Source: RPQJ01 sp963846885
GTDB taxonomy: Bacteria; Pseudomonadota; Gammaproteobacteria; Steroidobacterales; Steroidobacteraceae
Length of the DNA: 64,000 nucleotides
NCBI GenBank assembly: GCA_963846885.1
Contig: CAWJXS010000020.1
Coordinates: 477,892-541,891, forward strand
Direction of reading: 5' to 3'
In this document: piece by piece, positions 51,662-61,134 of the stretch
How positions within the stretch are numbered: the stretch's first letter is position 1
How the letters are laid out: each line of letters starts with the position of its first letter
Notes under the pieces: model-generated
What the model saw: only the letters and a program-made list of their open reading frames with translations
Told to the model about the DNA's origin: nothing
Database searches by the model: none
Program-made: the position numbers and the translations under genes

Positions 51662-53818
51662 ATGGACGTCACGTCTTCCCTGCGCAGCCTGCTGCCCTAT
51701 GGAAGACGCTCCATCGGCATCAACCAGCTCATCTCCAAGCTGGAGACCTACCTGCCGCCCGACCAGGTCGAGCTGGTGCAGGAGGCTTACGATTTCGCGT
51801 TCCAGGCCCATGACGGCCAGCGGCGCCGCTCCGGCGAGCCCTACATCACGCATCCGGTAGCGGTCGCCGACCTGCTCGCCGACCTGCGGCTCGATGCGCA
51901 GACGATGATGGCCGCGATCCTCCACGACGTCATGGAGGACACGCCCAACACCAAGGACGAAATCACCGAGCGCTTCGGTCGCGACGTCGCGGAACTCGTC
52001 GACGGCGTCAGCAAGCTCGACCAGATCCAGTTCAGGAGCCGCGCCGAGGCGCAGGCCGAGAGCTTCCGCAAGATGCTGCTCGCGATGGTGCGGGACATCC
52101 GCGTCATCATGGTCAAGCTCGCCGACCGCACGCACAACATGCGCACCCTCGGCGCGATGCCGCCGGCCAAGCGCCGCACGATCGCGCGCGAGACGCTCGA
52201 GATCTACGCGCCGATCGCGAACCGCCTCGGCATGCATTCGATCAAGCGCGAGCTCGAGGACCTCGGCTTCCGCGCGCTGTATCCGAAGCGCTACAAGGTC
52301 ATCGAGACGGCGGTCAAGGCGACGCGCGGCAATCACAAGCAGTTCGTCGGCCGCATCGCGGCTTCGCTCAAGGACGCGCTCGATGCGGCGAAGATTCCCG
52401 CGTCGATCGAAGGCCGCGAGAAGGACGTCTACAGCATCTACGAGAAGATGCGGCGCAAGAAGATCTCGCTCGCCGAGATCGTCGACGTGTACGGCTTCCG
52501 CCTGGTCGTCGACAAGGCCGACACGTGCTATCGCACGCTCGGCGTCGTGCACTCGGTGTTCAAGCCGATGCCGGGCCGCTTCAAGGACTACATCGCGATC
52601 CCGCGCGTGAACGGCTACCAGTCGCTGCACACCACGCTGTTCGGCCCGAACGGCACGCCGATCGAAGTGCAGATCCGCACGTCGGACATGCATCGCGTCG
52701 CCGAATCGGGCATCGCGGCGCACTGGCAATACAAGGAAGGCGGTGCCACCGGAGTCGGCATCCAGGGCGACCGCGCGCGCGAGTGGCTGCAGCAGCTGGT
52801 CGAGATCCAGCAGGGCGGCAACCCCGAGGAATTCCTCGAGAGCGTCAAGGTCGACCTGTTCCCGGACAAGGTGTACGTCTTCACGCCGAAGGGCGAGATC
52901 CGCCGCTTGCCGCGCAACTCGACGTGCGTCGATTTCGCCTATGCCGTGCACACCGACGTGGGCAACCGCTGCGTGGCGGCGAAAGTCGACCGGCGGCTGG
53001 TGCCGCTGCGCACTCCGCTGCGCAATGGCCAGACCGTCGAGATCATCACCGCGAAGGGCGCGACGCCGAATCCGGCCTGGGTCAATTTCGTCGTGACCGC
53101 CAAGGCCCGCGCGTCCATTCGCCAGTACCTCAAGAACCTGAAGCGCGGCGAAGCCGTCGACCTCGGCAAGCGCCTGCTGAACCAGGCGCTCGAGGAGTTC
53201 TCGCTGACGCTGCGCAAGATTCCGTCGGAGTCGATCGACGCCGTGGTTGCCGAACTTGGCCTGCGTGCGCATGAGGAACTGTTCGAGAAAATCGGGCTCG
53301 GTGAACGCGTCGCTCCGTTCATCGCGCGACGGCTGCTGCCTGCGGACGCGGAAGGCGTGGTCGAAGGGGTTGCAGGGCCGCTTGCGATCGCAGGCACGGA
53401 AGGCCTCGTCGTCTCCTATGCCCGCTGCTGCTTCCCGATCCCGAACGATCCGATCCTCGCGAGCCTCTCGACCGGCCGCGGCGTCGTGATCCACCGCGAG
53501 GCGTGCGGCAATCTCGCTTCCTTCCGCAAGCAGCCGGAAAAATGGATCCCCGTCGCGTGGCAAGCGGCCACCGACCGCCTCTTCCACGTCGAGATCCGCG
53601 TCGACGTCACCAACCGGATGGGCGTGCTCGCTTCAGTCGCCTCCGCGATCGCCGGCACCCAGACCAACATCGACCGCGTCTCGGTCGTCGAGCGCGATAC
53701 GGACACGTCGACGCTGATCTTCGAGATGATGGTGCACGACCGCAAGCAGCTTGCGAGCGTGATCCGCGCGGTGCGCGGCATGCCGGAGGTGTTGAAGGTG
53801 GCGCGTTCGCTGGCGTAG
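51662..53818 (+). CDS. spoT: bifunctional (p)ppGpp synthetase/hydrolase
   Basis: A 718-residue RSH protein. The hydrolase HD motif is AAILHDVMEDTPNT (about residues 81-94); the synthetase has RFKDYIAIPRVNGYQSLHTT (about 302-321); a TGS domain follows (VYVFTPKGEIRRLPRNSTCV split as VYVFTPKGEIRRL), and an ACT domain ends the protein (VDVTNRMGVLASVASAIAGT). Intact HD residues support hydrolase activity, hence SpoT rather than RelA. Omega and SpoT both belong to the stringent response, so the neighbourhood is functional. A nonamer array begins one base after the stop. Confidence 0.95.
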   Translation: MDVTSSLRSLLPYGRRSIGINQLISKLETYLPPDQVELVQEAYDFAFQAHDGQRRRSGEPYITHPVAVADLLADLRLDAQTMMAAILHDVMEDTPNTKDEITERFGRDVAELVDGVSKLDQIQFRSRAEAQAESFRKMLLAMVRDIRVIMVKLADRTHNMRTLGAMPPAKRRTIARETLEIYAPIANRLGMHSIKRELEDLGFRALYPKRYKVIETAVKATRGNHKQFVGRIAASLKDALDAAKIPASIEGREKDVYSIYEKMRRKKISLAEIVDVYGFRLVVDKADTCYRTLGVVHSVFKPMPGRFKDYIAIPRVNGYQSLHTTLFGPNGTPIEVQIRTSDMHRVAESGIAAHWQYKEGGATGVGIQGDRAREWLQQLVEIQQGGNPEEFLESVKVDLFPDKVYVFTPKGEIRRLPRNSTCVDFAYAVHTDVGNRCVAAKVDRRLVPLRTPLRNGQTVEIITAKGATPNPAWVNFVVTAKARASIRQYLKNLKRGEAVDLGKRLLNQALEEFSLTLRKIPSESIDAVVAELGLRAHEELFEKIGLGERVAPFIARRLLPADAEGVVEGVAGPLAIAGTEGLVVSYARCCFPIPNDPILASLSTGRGVVIHREACGNLASFRKQPEKWIPVAWQAATDRLFHVEIRVDVTNRMGVLASVASAIAGTQTNIDRVSVVERDTDTSTLIFEMMVHDRKQLASVIRAVRGMPEVLKVARSLA

Positions 53819-53843
53819 GGGAAGGACAGGAAGGACAGGAAGG
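53819..53843 (-). repeat. CCTTCCTGT nonamer array directly after spoT
   Basis: On the minus strand, two CCTTCCTGT units and a partial one; the array starts immediately after the spoT stop codon. It is the inverted counterpart of the array at 54700-54726, with the DUF1330 pseudogene between them. Confidence 0.8.
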
Positions 53844-54056
53844 GCACGGATCGCTGATCCCCATCCCTTGCGCAACCACTGTCTCCCAATCGTGTTGAAG
53901 GTTGCCGCCAGTTCAGGCGTGAAGCGGACACTCGGCGGCTTCCGGGTTCGGCCAGAAGCGGACGGTTGACGACGATGATCAGCCCGCAGCGACAGGCTCG
54001 ATGAAGACAGCGGTCCCTTCACGTGACGGCACTTTCGCCGAAGGAGGCAAATTTCG

Positions 54057-54490
54057 ATGCAGAAGGTATCTGGAGCCAACCCAATGAGTCCAGATCGCGC
54101 ATTCTTCATGCGCGGCATCGCTGGTAAGGCTCGTGATGCTGCAACCTGCTGCGCTTTCGACCGATCGCCGACTATGCCACCACACCGGAGCTGGCCCCTG
54201 AGGAGCCCATCAGCGGTGAGGCGGCCTACAGGCTATACATGCGCCATACCATGCCGCACCTCGAGGACTCCGGCGGCAGGCTCCTTTTTTACGGTCGTGG
54301 CGGGCCCTTCCTGATCGGGCCGCAGGATGAGCACTGGGACGCAGCGATGCTCGTCGAGCAATCCGGATCCCGCGGCGTTCATGGCGTTCGCTTCAAACGC
54401 CGACTATCTTGCCGGTCATTGGCCACCGCATCGCAGCCCTGGAAGATTCTCGACTGCTTCCGACTGGAAGAGACCAATTGGAGCGTGTAA
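54057..54490 (+). pseudogene. decayed DUF1330-family gene
   Basis: Reading in turn through three frames gives a recognisable DUF1330-like protein: LVML, then FRPIADYATTPELAPEEPIS and YMRHTMPHLEDSGGRLLF, FLIGPQDEHWDAAMLVEQ (54155-54366), then DPAAFMAFASNADYLAG in the next frame, then GHRIAALEDSRLLP in the third. At least three indels separate the parts, so it is non-functional. Flanked by inverted nonamer arrays at 53819-53843 and 54700-54726. The bases before (53844-54056) and after (54491-54699) hold nothing recognisable. Confidence 0.75.
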
Positions 54491-54699
54491 GGACCATCGA
54501 CCGCTCGAGCCGCTTGCAACTATCGCGGCACTGACTCGCTGGGACGAACAATGGGTGGCTGCTTCGGGTCGTTTCTTCGCGTACGCCGTCCGCTTTCGGG
54601 ATAGGCCTCCCGCAGCGACCAGCACAGTTGGCAGCGCAGCCTTCGATAAAGCGGGCCTCAGCCCGCAAGACGCGACAGACCTCGCGCATCTAGAATCTA

Positions 54700-54726
54700 C
54701 CTTCCTGCCCTTCCTGCCCTTCCTCC
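54700..54726 (+). repeat. CCTTCCTGC nonamer array upstream of ridA
   Basis: Three units, CCTTCCTGC, CCTTCCTGC and CCTTCCTCC, ending 18 bases before the ridA start. Same family as the arrays at 36552-36587 and 53819-53843. Confidence 0.85.
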
Positions 54727-54744
54727 CCTTTTCTGGAGATCACC

Positions 54745-55125
54745 GTGCCCTTGAACGCAGTCGCGACGCCCGACGCCCCAGATGCCATTGGTACGTACAG
54801 CCAGGCCATCAAGGCCGGCAACACGGTCTACCTGTCGGGTCAGATCCCGCTCGACCCGAAGACCATGGAGATCGTGACGGGCGAAGTCGAAGTGCACGTG
54901 CGGCGCGTGTTCGACAACCTGCGTGCAGTGGCCAAGGCCGCAGGTGGCGACTTGTCGAACGCGGTCAAGCTCAACGTCTACCTGACCGATCTCGGTAATT
55001 TCCAGACGGTCAACAAGGTCATGGCCGAGTACTTCACGCAACCGTATCCGGCGCGCGCCGCAATTGGCGTCTCTGCGCTGCCGCGCGGCGCAGTCGTCGA
55101 AGTGGACGCAGTCCTCGTCCTCTGA
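54745..55125 (+). CDS. ridA: RidA-family 2-iminobutanoate/2-iminopropanoate deaminase
   Basis: A 126-residue trimeric enzyme that hydrolyses reactive enamine/imine intermediates of PLP enzymes. The N-terminus PDAPDAIGTYSQAIKAGNTVYLSGQIPLDP and the catalytic arginine in YPARAAIGVSALPRGAVVEVDA (partial: PARAAIGVSALPRGA) are characteristic. GTG start with GGAG seven bases upstream. It follows spoT in E. coli-related genomes too, but here a pseudogene region of 926 bases intervenes. Confidence 0.94.
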   Translation: MPLNAVATPDAPDAIGTYSQAIKAGNTVYLSGQIPLDPKTMEIVTGEVEVHVRRVFDNLRAVAKAAGGDLSNAVKLNVYLTDLGNFQTVNKVMAEYFTQPYPARAAIGVSALPRGAVVEVDAVLVL

Positions 55126-55148
55126 ACGCACCGCACGCCGGACGAGGC

Positions 55149-57239
55149 ATGAGCGCCGGCGCAGCACTGCTCGCCGAACGGCCGGTCACGGCGCTGCGCG
55201 GCGTGGGGCCCGCGCTGGCCGAGCTCCTCGCCAAGCTCGGCCTGCACACCGTGCAGGACGTGCTGTTCCACCTGCCGCTGCGCTATGAAGATCGCACTCG
55301 CGTCGTCCCCATCGGCTCGCTGCGCAACGGCGACCGCGCCGTCGTCGAAGGTGAAATCCAGCTTGCAGAGGTAGTGTTTCGCCGGCGCCGCACGCTGCTC
55401 GTGCGCATCGCCGACGGCACCGGCTTCGTCACGCTGCGGTTCTTTCACTTTTCAGGCGCGCAGCAGGCCCAGCTCGTCCGCGGCCAACGCCTGCGCTGTT
55501 TCGGCGAGGCGCGACTCGGCCCCGGCGGTCTCGAGATCGTGCACCCCGAGTATCGCCGTATCCTCGCTGAGCCAGGCGGCGCGCCACCCGACACACTGAC
55601 GCCGATCTATCCGACGACCGACGGCGTGCAGCAAGGCCGGTTGCGCATGCTCACCGACCTGGCGCTTGCCATGCTGTCGCAGGGCGCGATCCAGGATTTC
55701 GTGCCGCACGGCGTCCTCGACGCTTTCGAACTGCCGCCGCTCGAAGCCGCGCTGCGTTACGTCCACCGGCCGCCGCCGGATGCGGACGTGGCCGCGCTGG
55801 CGGAAGGCCGGCACCCTGCCCAGCGCCGTCTCGCGTTCGAAGAGTTGCTGGCGCACCAACTGAGCCTGCGCCTGCTGCGCCAGGAAACGGACAAGGACGC
55901 GGCCTGGCCGCTGCCGCGCGCCACCGATCTCGTCGACCGCTGCCGCAAGAGCCTGCCGTTTCGCCTGACGAATGCGCAAGCGCGCGTCTGGACCGAGATC
56001 GAAGCCGACCTCGCTCGACCGCACCCGATGATGCGGCTGGTGCAGGGCGACGTGGGTTCCGGCAAGACCGTGGTAGCTGCGCTCGCCGCGGTACGCGCGG
56101 TCGAACACGGCGCGCAGGCCGCCGTCATGGCGCCGACGGAACTGCTCGCGGAGCAGCATGCACGCAACTTTCACGCGTGGCTCGAACCGCTCGGCGTGCG
56201 TGTCGCGCTGCTCACGGGCCGCCAGACTGGCAAGGTCCGCGCTGCGCTCGAATCCGACCTGGCCTCCGGTGCCATCCAGGTGGCGGTGGGCACGCACGCA
56301 CTGTTCCAGGAAAACGTCGGGTTCCAGCGGCTCGTGCTGGCCATCGTCGACGAACAGCATCGCTTCGGCGTGCACCAGCGCCTGCAGCTGCGCGAAAAAG
56401 GCCGCACCGACGATCGCTTCCCGCATCAGCTGGTGATGACCGCGACACCCATCCCGCGCACGCTGGCGATGACGGCCTACGCCGATCTCGACGTCTCGAT
56501 CATCGACGAGCTGCCGCCGGGGCGCACGCCGATCAAGACGGTGGTGCTGCCCGACACGCGGCGCAGTGAAATCGTGCAGCGCATCGACACGGCGTGCCGC
56601 TCGGGCCGCCAGGCGTACTGGGTCTGCCCGCTGATCGACGAGTCGGACCTCGTCCGCTACGAGGCGGCAGAGAAAACGGCGGCGCAACTGGCCGCGGCGC
56701 TGCCGGGCGTGCGCATCGGCCTCGTGCACGGGCGCATGGCGGGCAAGCAGAAGGACGCCGTCATGACTTCGTTCAAGCAGGCCAAGCTCGACCTGCTCGT
56801 CGCGACGACCGTGATCGAGGTGGGCGTCGACGTGCCGAACGCGAGCCTGATGGTCATCGAAAACGCCGAGCGCATGGGGCTCGCGCAATTGCACCAGTTG
56901 CGCGGGCGGGTGGGGCGCGGTTCCGTCGAGAGCACGTGCGTCCTGCTCTTCCAGGGCCCGCTGTCTCCCGTCGCGCGCGAGCGGCTCGCCGTGCTCCGCG
57001 AGACCAACGACGGCTTCGAGGTGGCGCGGCGCGACCTGGAACTGCGCGGTCCGGGCGAGCTGCTGGGCACGCGTCAGACCGGGCTGATGCAGCTGCGCGT
57101 GGCCGACCTGCTCCGCGACGCGGACCTGCTGCCCGACGTCCAGCGCGCGTCCGCATTGATGCTGGACGGCCCGCAGGCCAACATAGCGGGCCTCGTCGGC
57201 CGCTGGGTCGGCGCGGGCGAGCGGTTCCGCAACGTCTGA
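55149..57239 (+). CDS. recG: ATP-dependent DNA helicase RecG
   Basis: A 696-residue branch-migration helicase: an N-terminal wedge/OB region (VTALRGVGPALAELLAKLGL, DVLFHLPLRYEDRT), helicase motif I GDVGSGKTVVAAL, motif II VDEQHRFGV, motif III VMTATPIPRTLAM, and motifs V/VI ATTVIEVGVDVPNAS and QLRGRVGRGS. Full length. The gap to ridA is only 23 bases and to ubiA ten, so ridA-recG-ubiA are probably cotranscribed. Confidence 0.97.
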   Translation: MSAGAALLAERPVTALRGVGPALAELLAKLGLHTVQDVLFHLPLRYEDRTRVVPIGSLRNGDRAVVEGEIQLAEVVFRRRRTLLVRIADGTGFVTLRFFHFSGAQQAQLVRGQRLRCFGEARLGPGGLEIVHPEYRRILAEPGGAPPDTLTPIYPTTDGVQQGRLRMLTDLALAMLSQGAIQDFVPHGVLDAFELPPLEAALRYVHRPPPDADVAALAEGRHPAQRRLAFEELLAHQLSLRLLRQETDKDAAWPLPRATDLVDRCRKSLPFRLTNAQARVWTEIEADLARPHPMMRLVQGDVGSGKTVVAALAAVRAVEHGAQAAVMAPTELLAEQHARNFHAWLEPLGVRVALLTGRQTGKVRAALESDLASGAIQVAVGTHALFQENVGFQRLVLAIVDEQHRFGVHQRLQLREKGRTDDRFPHQLVMTATPIPRTLAMTAYADLDVSIIDELPPGRTPIKTVVLPDTRRSEIVQRIDTACRSGRQAYWVCPLIDESDLVRYEAAEKTAAQLAAALPGVRIGLVHGRMAGKQKDAVMTSFKQAKLDLLVATTVIEVGVDVPNASLMVIENAERMGLAQLHQLRGRVGRGSVESTCVLLFQGPLSPVARERLAVLRETNDGFEVARRDLELRGPGELLGTRQTGLMQLRVADLLRDADLLPDVQRASALMLDGPQANIAGLVGRWVGAGERFRNV

Positions 57240-57248
57240 GTAGCACCG

Positions 57249-58169
57249 ATGAGCGACCTCACCGATCTGGACAAACAAGCCGCCGTGGCATCGTCGGGGC
57301 TGGCGCGGGCACGCGGCCGTCTCGTCGAATACGCGCGGCTCATGCGGCTCGACCGGCCCATCGGCATCTGGCTGCTGCTGTGGCCCGCCCTGTGGGCGCT
57401 CTGGATCTCGGCCGACGGCCATCCGGACGAGCGCATCTTCGTCATCTTCCTGCTGGGCACGTTCGTGATGCGTGCGGCCGGTTGCGTCATCAACGATTTC
57501 GCCGACCGCGAGTTCGATCCGCACGTCCGCCGCACGGCCAATCGTCCGCTGGCGCGCGGCGTGGTTTCTCCGGCCGAGGCACTGGCGGTGTTCGCCGTGC
57601 TCGGCCTGATCGCGCTCGCGCTGCTGATACCGCTCAATCGCCCCACACAGGTGCTGGCCCTGGTCGGCGGCGTGCTCGCCGTGACCTATCCGTTCCTGAA
57701 GCGATTTTTCGCGCTGCCGCAGGCGTACCTGGGACTCGCATTCTCGTGGTCGATCCCGATGGCGTTCGCCGCGCAGACCGGGGAGTTGCCGCCGGTCGCA
57801 TGGGTGCTGTTCGTCGCGGGCGTGCTATGGACCACGGCCTACGACACGATCTACGCCATGGTGGATCGCGAGGACGACCTCGTCATCGGCATTCGCTCCT
57901 CGGCAATCCTGTTCGGACGGGCCGATCGCGGCATCGTCGCGGGCCTGCAGGCGGGCGCGCTGCTGCTGCTGGCGCTGGCCGGACTGCTCGCGGAACTGGG
58001 CCGGTGGTATTGGCTCGGGCTCGCCATCGCCGTGTTGACGGCCCTGCACCAGCAGTACCTGATCCGCCGCCGCGACACCGACGATTGCTTCCGCGCGTTC
58101 CTGAACAGCAACCTGTTCGGGCTGGCGGTTTTCGGCGGCATCCTGCTCGACTATCTGTTCCGGCCCTGA
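57249..58169 (+). CDS. ubiA: 4-hydroxybenzoate octaprenyltransferase
   Basis: A 306-residue polytopic membrane prenyltransferase of ubiquinone synthesis. The two Asp-rich motifs are NDFADREFD (about residues 81-89) and DTIYAMVDREDD (about 198-209), with several transmembrane helices between. Its last 19 bases overlap, tail to tail, the restored mnhG coding region. Confidence 0.95.
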   Translation: MSDLTDLDKQAAVASSGLARARGRLVEYARLMRLDRPIGIWLLLWPALWALWISADGHPDERIFVIFLLGTFVMRAAGCVINDFADREFDPHVRRTANRPLARGVVSPAEALAVFAVLGLIALALLIPLNRPTQVLALVGGVLAVTYPFLKRFFALPQAYLGLAFSWSIPMAFAAQTGELPPVAWVLFVAGVLWTTAYDTIYAMVDREDDLVIGIRSSAILFGRADRGIVAGLQAGALLLLALAGLLAELGRWYWLGLAIAVLTALHQQYLIRRRDTDDCFRAFLNSNLFGLAVFGGILLDYLFRP

Positions 58170-58494
58170 TCGGGTGCGTCCCATCCCTCGGCGCCCGGCA
58201 GCCGCCGGTGCCGCGCCGCCTTGGCGAGCAGATGCGAGCCCACCGGCGACGTGATCCCGATGAACAGGGAAATCATGAACTCGTGCAATGAAAGCCCGCC
58301 CCCCGGAAGCTCATGAACAACGCCGAAGCGACGAGCAGGCTGCCGATGCCGACGGTCGTCGCCTTCGACGGACCGTGCAGGCGCGTGAAGAAATCCGGCA
58401 TGCGCAGCAGGCCGAGCGAGCCGATGAGCGTGAACAATGCGCCGATGATGACCAGCGCCGCCACGACCGCTTCAAGCCAGGGAATCGTCGACAC
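58151..58494 (-). pseudogene. mnhG: Na+/H+ antiporter subunit G (MnhG/MrpG) with a frame break
   Basis: As read, the frame gives a 73-residue protein ending FMSFRGAGFHCTSS. After the G-rich CGGGGGGCGGG (about 58300-58310) the neighbouring frame continues LSLHEFMISLFIGITSPVGSHLLAKAARHRRL to a TAG at 58151-58153, giving a normal MrpG of about 114 residues (3n+2 bases, one base missing). The N-terminus (VAALVIIGALFTLIGSLGLLR, then RMPDFFTRLHGPSKATTVG) is diagnostic. GTG start with AGGAGG four bases upstream. Confidence 0.85.
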
Positions 58495-58502
58495 GCAACC
58501 TC

Positions 58503-58772
58503 CTATTCAATGACGTCGCCGCGCGTGATGTATTTCGACAGCACGACGGTCGTGACGAAGCCGAGCATCGCGATCAACAGCGCCGCCTCGTAGTAGCGAC
58601 CGGTTCCCAGCTCGAGCCCATAGAGCACCAGCATCGCCGCGCTGTTGACGTAGAGCGTGTCGAGGGCGAGCACGCGGTCGAGCATGTCTGGCCCGACTGC
58701 CAGCCGGACCAGCGTGAACACGACCGAAAGGCCCAGCAGGCCGAAGGCGATGTCGATCGCGTGGTTCAGCAC
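58503..58772 (-). CDS. mnhF: Na+/H+ antiporter subunit F
   Basis: An 89-residue membrane subunit with three helices: IDIAFGLLGLSVVFTLVRLA, LALDTLYVNSAAMLVLYG, and ALLIAMLGFVTTVVLSKYI; VGPDMLDRVLALD is the family motif. It starts at a GTG (58772) that overlaps the end of mnhE, so the two are translationally coupled. Confidence 0.9.
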   Translation of the reverse strand: MLNHAIDIAFGLLGLSVVFTLVRLAVGPDMLDRVLALDTLYVNSAAMLVLYGLELGTGRYYEAALLIAMLGFVTTVVLSKYITRGDVIE

Positions 58773-59272
58773 TCGAAAATCTCCTGCAGGCGACGTTCGT
58801 ACCGGTCCTTGATCGACTGCACCAGTTCCTGCTCGTCGACGCAGCGCAGCACGTGCACCACGAGCCGGCGGCCGTCGGCGACATTCCCCTCGACGTCGAC
58901 GGATACCGTGCCAGGCGTGAGCGTGACCGTCGAGGCCAGCATGGTGATCGCGAAATCGGTACGCAGATCCACCGGTACCCGCACGAATGCAGGGCGCAAG
59001 CGCGAAACGGGGCCGAGAATCAGCGCGGCCAGCTGCAGGTTCGCGAGGATGATGTCGTAGGAGACGATGGCAACGTACTGGATGACCCGCAGCGGCCGGT
59101 CGACCACGATGGGCTCGGGCCAGAAGCGCCGCGTCAAGTACGGAATCGCGACTGCCAGCAGCGAGCCGAGCACGACGTGCCCGGGGTGCACGGTATTGTT
59201 GAGCCAGAGCCAGGCGACGAGCAGGAGCCCTGTCAACAGCGGGTGCGGCAGCCAGCGTCGCGCTGCGTTCAT
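58766..59272 (-). CDS. mnhE: Na+/H+ antiporter subunit E
   Basis: A 168-residue membrane subunit; N-terminal helices (PLLTGLLLVAWLWLNNTVHPGHVVLGSL as LLVAWLWLNNTVHPGHVVLG) and the conserved ITMLASTVTLTPGTVSVDV. Overlaps mnhD by ATGA. Confidence 0.92.
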   Translation of the reverse strand: MNAARRWLPHPLLTGLLLVAWLWLNNTVHPGHVVLGSLLAVAIPYLTRRFWPEPIVVDRPLRVIQYVAIVSYDIILANLQLAALILGPVSRLRPAFVRVPVDLRTDFAITMLASTVTLTPGTVSVDVEGNVADGRRLVVHVLRCVDEQELVQSIKDRYERRLQEIFEC

Positions 59273-60810
59273 CGAAGCCTCCTGCGATCGTCAGGTTGCG
59301 GGTGATCGCCTCCGAGCACTGCGTCGATATAAACGGAAGGGTTCGCGATGTCGCGCCCCACCGCCTGCGCAAACGCGGTCGCGCTTCCACCCCAGGCGAC
59401 CAGGGCAGCGACGCACCCCAGGATCGCCACCGGTGCGGCCAATGCGGCCAGGCTCGGCCGCGGCGGCTGCGCACCCTCGCTCCGTGCCAAGGTGCGCCAG
59501 AAGACCGCGCTTCCGGCTCGTGATAGCGCGACGATGACGACGAGCGCGGCACCGAGCAGCGAGCTCCAGATCAGCGCGGCGGCCGGGTGTCCGCCCGAGG
59601 CTTCGAGGACGAGAATCTTGCCGACGAAGCCGGACAGCGGGGGCAGGCCCGACACGGTCACGGCCGTGACGAAGAAAAGCGATCCGAGCAGCGCGCCGTG
59701 CGGCATCGCATCGGCGGTGTCGAGGCGATCCCCGGCGGTCGTGCGGTCGCCAGCGATCAGGTCGACGACCAGGAACAGCGCCGCGCTCGCGAGCGTCGAA
59801 TGCACCGTGTAGTAGATCGCCGCGGCATAGCCGGCTTCGGAGAACAGCGCGACGGCCACCAGCAGCGAGCCGACGGAGTACAGCACGACCCAGCCCGCGA
59901 CCATCCGCAGCGATCGTGCTGCAATGACGCCCAGCGCACCGAAGACCAGCGACGCCAGCGCGAGCGGCAATATCCACGCCTCGGCGACGTTGGCCAGCTC
60001 GCCTGCCTGCGGACCGAACGCCAGTGGGTAGACCCTGAGCACCGCATACACGCCAACCTTGGTGAGTACGGCGAAGAGGGCAGCGACGGCGGCCGCGGCC
60101 GCGCCGTAAGCACGCGGCAACCAGAAGCCCAGCGGCAACAGTGCGGATTTCAGCGCGAACACGACGAGCAACAGCAGTGCGCCAGTCCGCGCGAGCGGCG
60201 CGTCGGCGCTCGTCAGCGCGGGGATGACTCGGGCGAGATCCGCGAAGTTGAGCGTGCCGGTCACGCCATAAATGAGCGCGACGCCCAGCAGGAAGAGCCC
60301 GGAACCGATCAGGTTGAGCACCACCACGTGCAGCGCCGCCTTGACCCGATCCGGCGTCAGGCCGTGCAGCAGCAGGGCGTACGAGGCGATCAGCAGCACC
60401 TCGAAGAACACGAAGAGATTGAACAGGTCGCCCGTCAGGAACGCGCCCTGGATGCCGAGCAACTGGAACTGGAACAACGCGTGGAACCGCGGGGCCGATG
60501 CGCCCGTATCGCGCGCGACGGCGTACAGCAGGCTCGCACAAGCTACGACTCCCGTCAGGACGAGCAGCGTCGCGGCCAGCCGGTCCGCGACCAGCACGAT
60601 GCCGAAGGGCGGCGCCCAGCCACCGAGTGCGTACACCAGTACCGTTCCGTCCCTGACCGTAGCGAACAGCATGAGCGCGGTCGCCAGCTGCCCCGCGGCG
60701 GCAGCGAGGCTGAATGCATGGCGCGCAGTCGCGGACCACCGCGCCGACAGCAGCAGCACGCTTCCCGCGATCAGCGGCAGCAGGATGGGTGCGATGGGCA
60801 GGTGATTCAA
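59269..60810 (-). CDS. mnhD: Na+/H+ antiporter subunit D (NuoN/NuoM-like)
   Basis: A 513-residue polytopic proton-channel-like subunit related to complex I NuoL/M/N. Segments: FQLLGIQGAFLTGDLFNLFVFFE, FALKSALLPLGFWLPRAYGA and the Lys-rich loop KVGVYAVLRVYPL. Overlaps both neighbours by four bases. Confidence 0.94.
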   Translation of the reverse strand: MNHLPIAPILLPLIAGSVLLLSARWSATARHAFSLAAAAGQLATALMLFATVRDGTVLVYALGGWAPPFGIVLVADRLAATLLVLTGVVACASLLYAVARDTGASAPRFHALFQFQLLGIQGAFLTGDLFNLFVFFEVLLIASYALLLHGLTPDRVKAALHVVVLNLIGSGLFLLGVALIYGVTGTLNFADLARVIPALTSADAPLARTGALLLLVVFALKSALLPLGFWLPRAYGAAAAAVAALFAVLTKVGVYAVLRVYPLAFGPQAGELANVAEAWILPLALASLVFGALGVIAARSLRMVAGWVVLYSVGSLLVAVALFSEAGYAAAIYYTVHSTLASAALFLVVDLIAGDRTTAGDRLDTADAMPHGALLGSLFFVTAVTVSGLPPLSGFVGKILVLEASGGHPAAALIWSSLLGAALVVIVALSRAGSAVFWRTLARSEGAQPPRPSLAALAAPVAILGCVAALVAWGGSATAFAQAVGRDIANPSVYIDAVLGGDHPQPDDRRRLR

Positions 60811-61133
60811 CGCTCGCCCCCATCGACGTGATCGCCGCCCGTGGCGCGGATGGCGCGCAATGCCAGGACGACCATCAGCGCGGTCATGCCGAAGCCGATC
60901 ACGATGGCCGTCAGCACCAGCGCTTGCGGAATCGGGTCTGGAAAGTGCTCGATACCCTGGTCCGTGAGCGGCGCGCTGGCCATGACGAGGCGGCCCGACG
61001 CGAACAGGAAGAGGTTCACGGCATAGGAGAGCAGCGTGAGCCCCAGCAGCACGGGATAGGTGCGCGCGCGCAGCAGCAGGTATACCGCGCAGGACGTCAG
61101 CGTGCCGATGGCGATGGCGAAAAGTGCCTCCAT
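60807..61133 (-). CDS. mnhC: Na+/H+ antiporter subunit C (NuoK-like)
   Basis: A 108-residue, three-helix subunit related to NuoK. It reads AIGTLTSCAVYLLLRARTYP, LLGLTLLSYAVNLFLFASG, and PIPQALVLTAIVIGFGMTA, the last being the family hallmark (DPxPQALVLTAIVIG). Overlaps mnhD by ATGA; one base separates it from mnhAB. Confidence 0.94.
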   Translation of the reverse strand: MEALFAIAIGTLTSCAVYLLLRARTYPVLLGLTLLSYAVNLFLFASGRLVMASAPLTDQGIEHFPDPIPQALVLTAIVIGFGMTALMVVLALRAIRATGGDHVDGGER

Positions 61134-61134
61134 G

